This document shows positions 14,590-14,621 of a stretch of 14,621 bases of DNA, one piece after another. The DNA is taken from contig JANRAA010000257.1 in the NCBI GenBank assembly GCA_030728235.1, positions 1,374-15,994 of the forward strand, read 5' to 3'. Under the pieces are notes generated by a model. The model was not told where the DNA came from. It saw only the letters and a program-made list of their open reading frames with translations, and made no database searches. Both the position numbers and the translations under genes were made by a program. The DNA is from Flavobacteriales bacterium (lineage in GTDB: Bacteria > Bacteroidota > Bacteroidia > Flavobacteriales_D > Sanyastnellaceae). Position 1 is the stretch's first letter. Every line of letters begins with the position of its first letter.

Positions 14590-14621
14590 TTAGCGCTGAA
14601 CAGAAATACGTGCAGAAGTAG
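14590..14621 (-). CDS. C-terminal tail of a minus-strand gene running off the right edge
   Basis: A reading frame open from the window edge ends at TAA (14592-14590) with the residues TSARISVQR. The stop is 21 bases before a terminator oriented for the same strand, which supports a real gene end. A short basic ending of this kind can occur in secreted Bacteroidota proteins with sorting domains, but nine residues do not allow an identification. Confidence 0.4.
   Translation of the reverse strand, partial: TSARISVQR

Noticed and set aside
1..14621. CRISPR arrays, insertion sequences, tRNA or rRNA genes, defence islands
   Set aside because: No regularly spaced repeats, transposase-like proteins, cloverleaf-forming stretches or defence protein families were seen; the genes are core metabolic types with uniform codon use.

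Overview
This window looks like chromosomal core sequence from a member of Bacteroidota, most likely Flavobacteriales (inference). Three things point there. The gene set is typical: DUF3127 protein, bifunctional nuclease with a UVR tail, GH3-like enzyme, deoxynucleoside kinase, and pdhB divergent from etfBA. Several intergenic gaps carry the Bacteroidota -7 promoter element TAnnTTTG, and one of them also has a well-placed -33 TTG. Classical Shine-Dalgarno sequences are largely absent. I see no mobile elements, CRISPR arrays, rRNA or tRNA genes, and no compositional break that would suggest recent transfer. No gene-free stretch exceeds 300 bases; the longest is the 176-base divergent promoter region at 7120-7295.

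Left part (about 1-5342, all minus strand). Reading in transcription order from the right, these are a bifunctional nuclease/UVR gene with its own promoter and leader hairpin, a nupC-type nucleoside transporter followed 9 bases later by purE, then a probable three-gene unit of a flavin reductase-like protein, a DUF3127 protein with an SSB-like acidic tail, and an AtoE-type short-chain fatty acid transporter. Purine acquisition and purine synthesis sit together in nupC-purE.

Middle part (about 5413-11511). etfB-etfA (minus) diverges from pdhB (plus). Both real start codons lie downstream of the longest open reading frame starts, because good -7 elements fall inside those extensions. pdhB is followed by hppA, a K+-dependent membrane pyrophosphatase with its own near-ideal promoter, and by a YceI-family lipoprotein gene. 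The block ends at a perfect 15-bp bidirectional terminator. The theme is central energy metabolism: pyruvate oxidation, flavoprotein electron transfer and pyrophosphate-driven ion pumping.

Right part (about 11543-14621, minus strand). A GH3-like acyl-adenylating enzyme overlaps by ATGA with an exported, propeller-like protein of unknown function, followed by a deoxynucleoside kinase. A terminator at 14541-14568 separates this group from the tail of another minus-strand gene that runs off the right edge.

Most interesting points: the membrane pyrophosphatase has moved its gate glutamate, which argues for proton rather than sodium pumping despite the usual family label. The DUF3127 protein ends in a replica of the SSB C-terminal interaction peptide. 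The GH3 plus propeller pair is translationally coupled and functionally unexplained. I did not find a clearly novel multi-gene defence or mobile system here.
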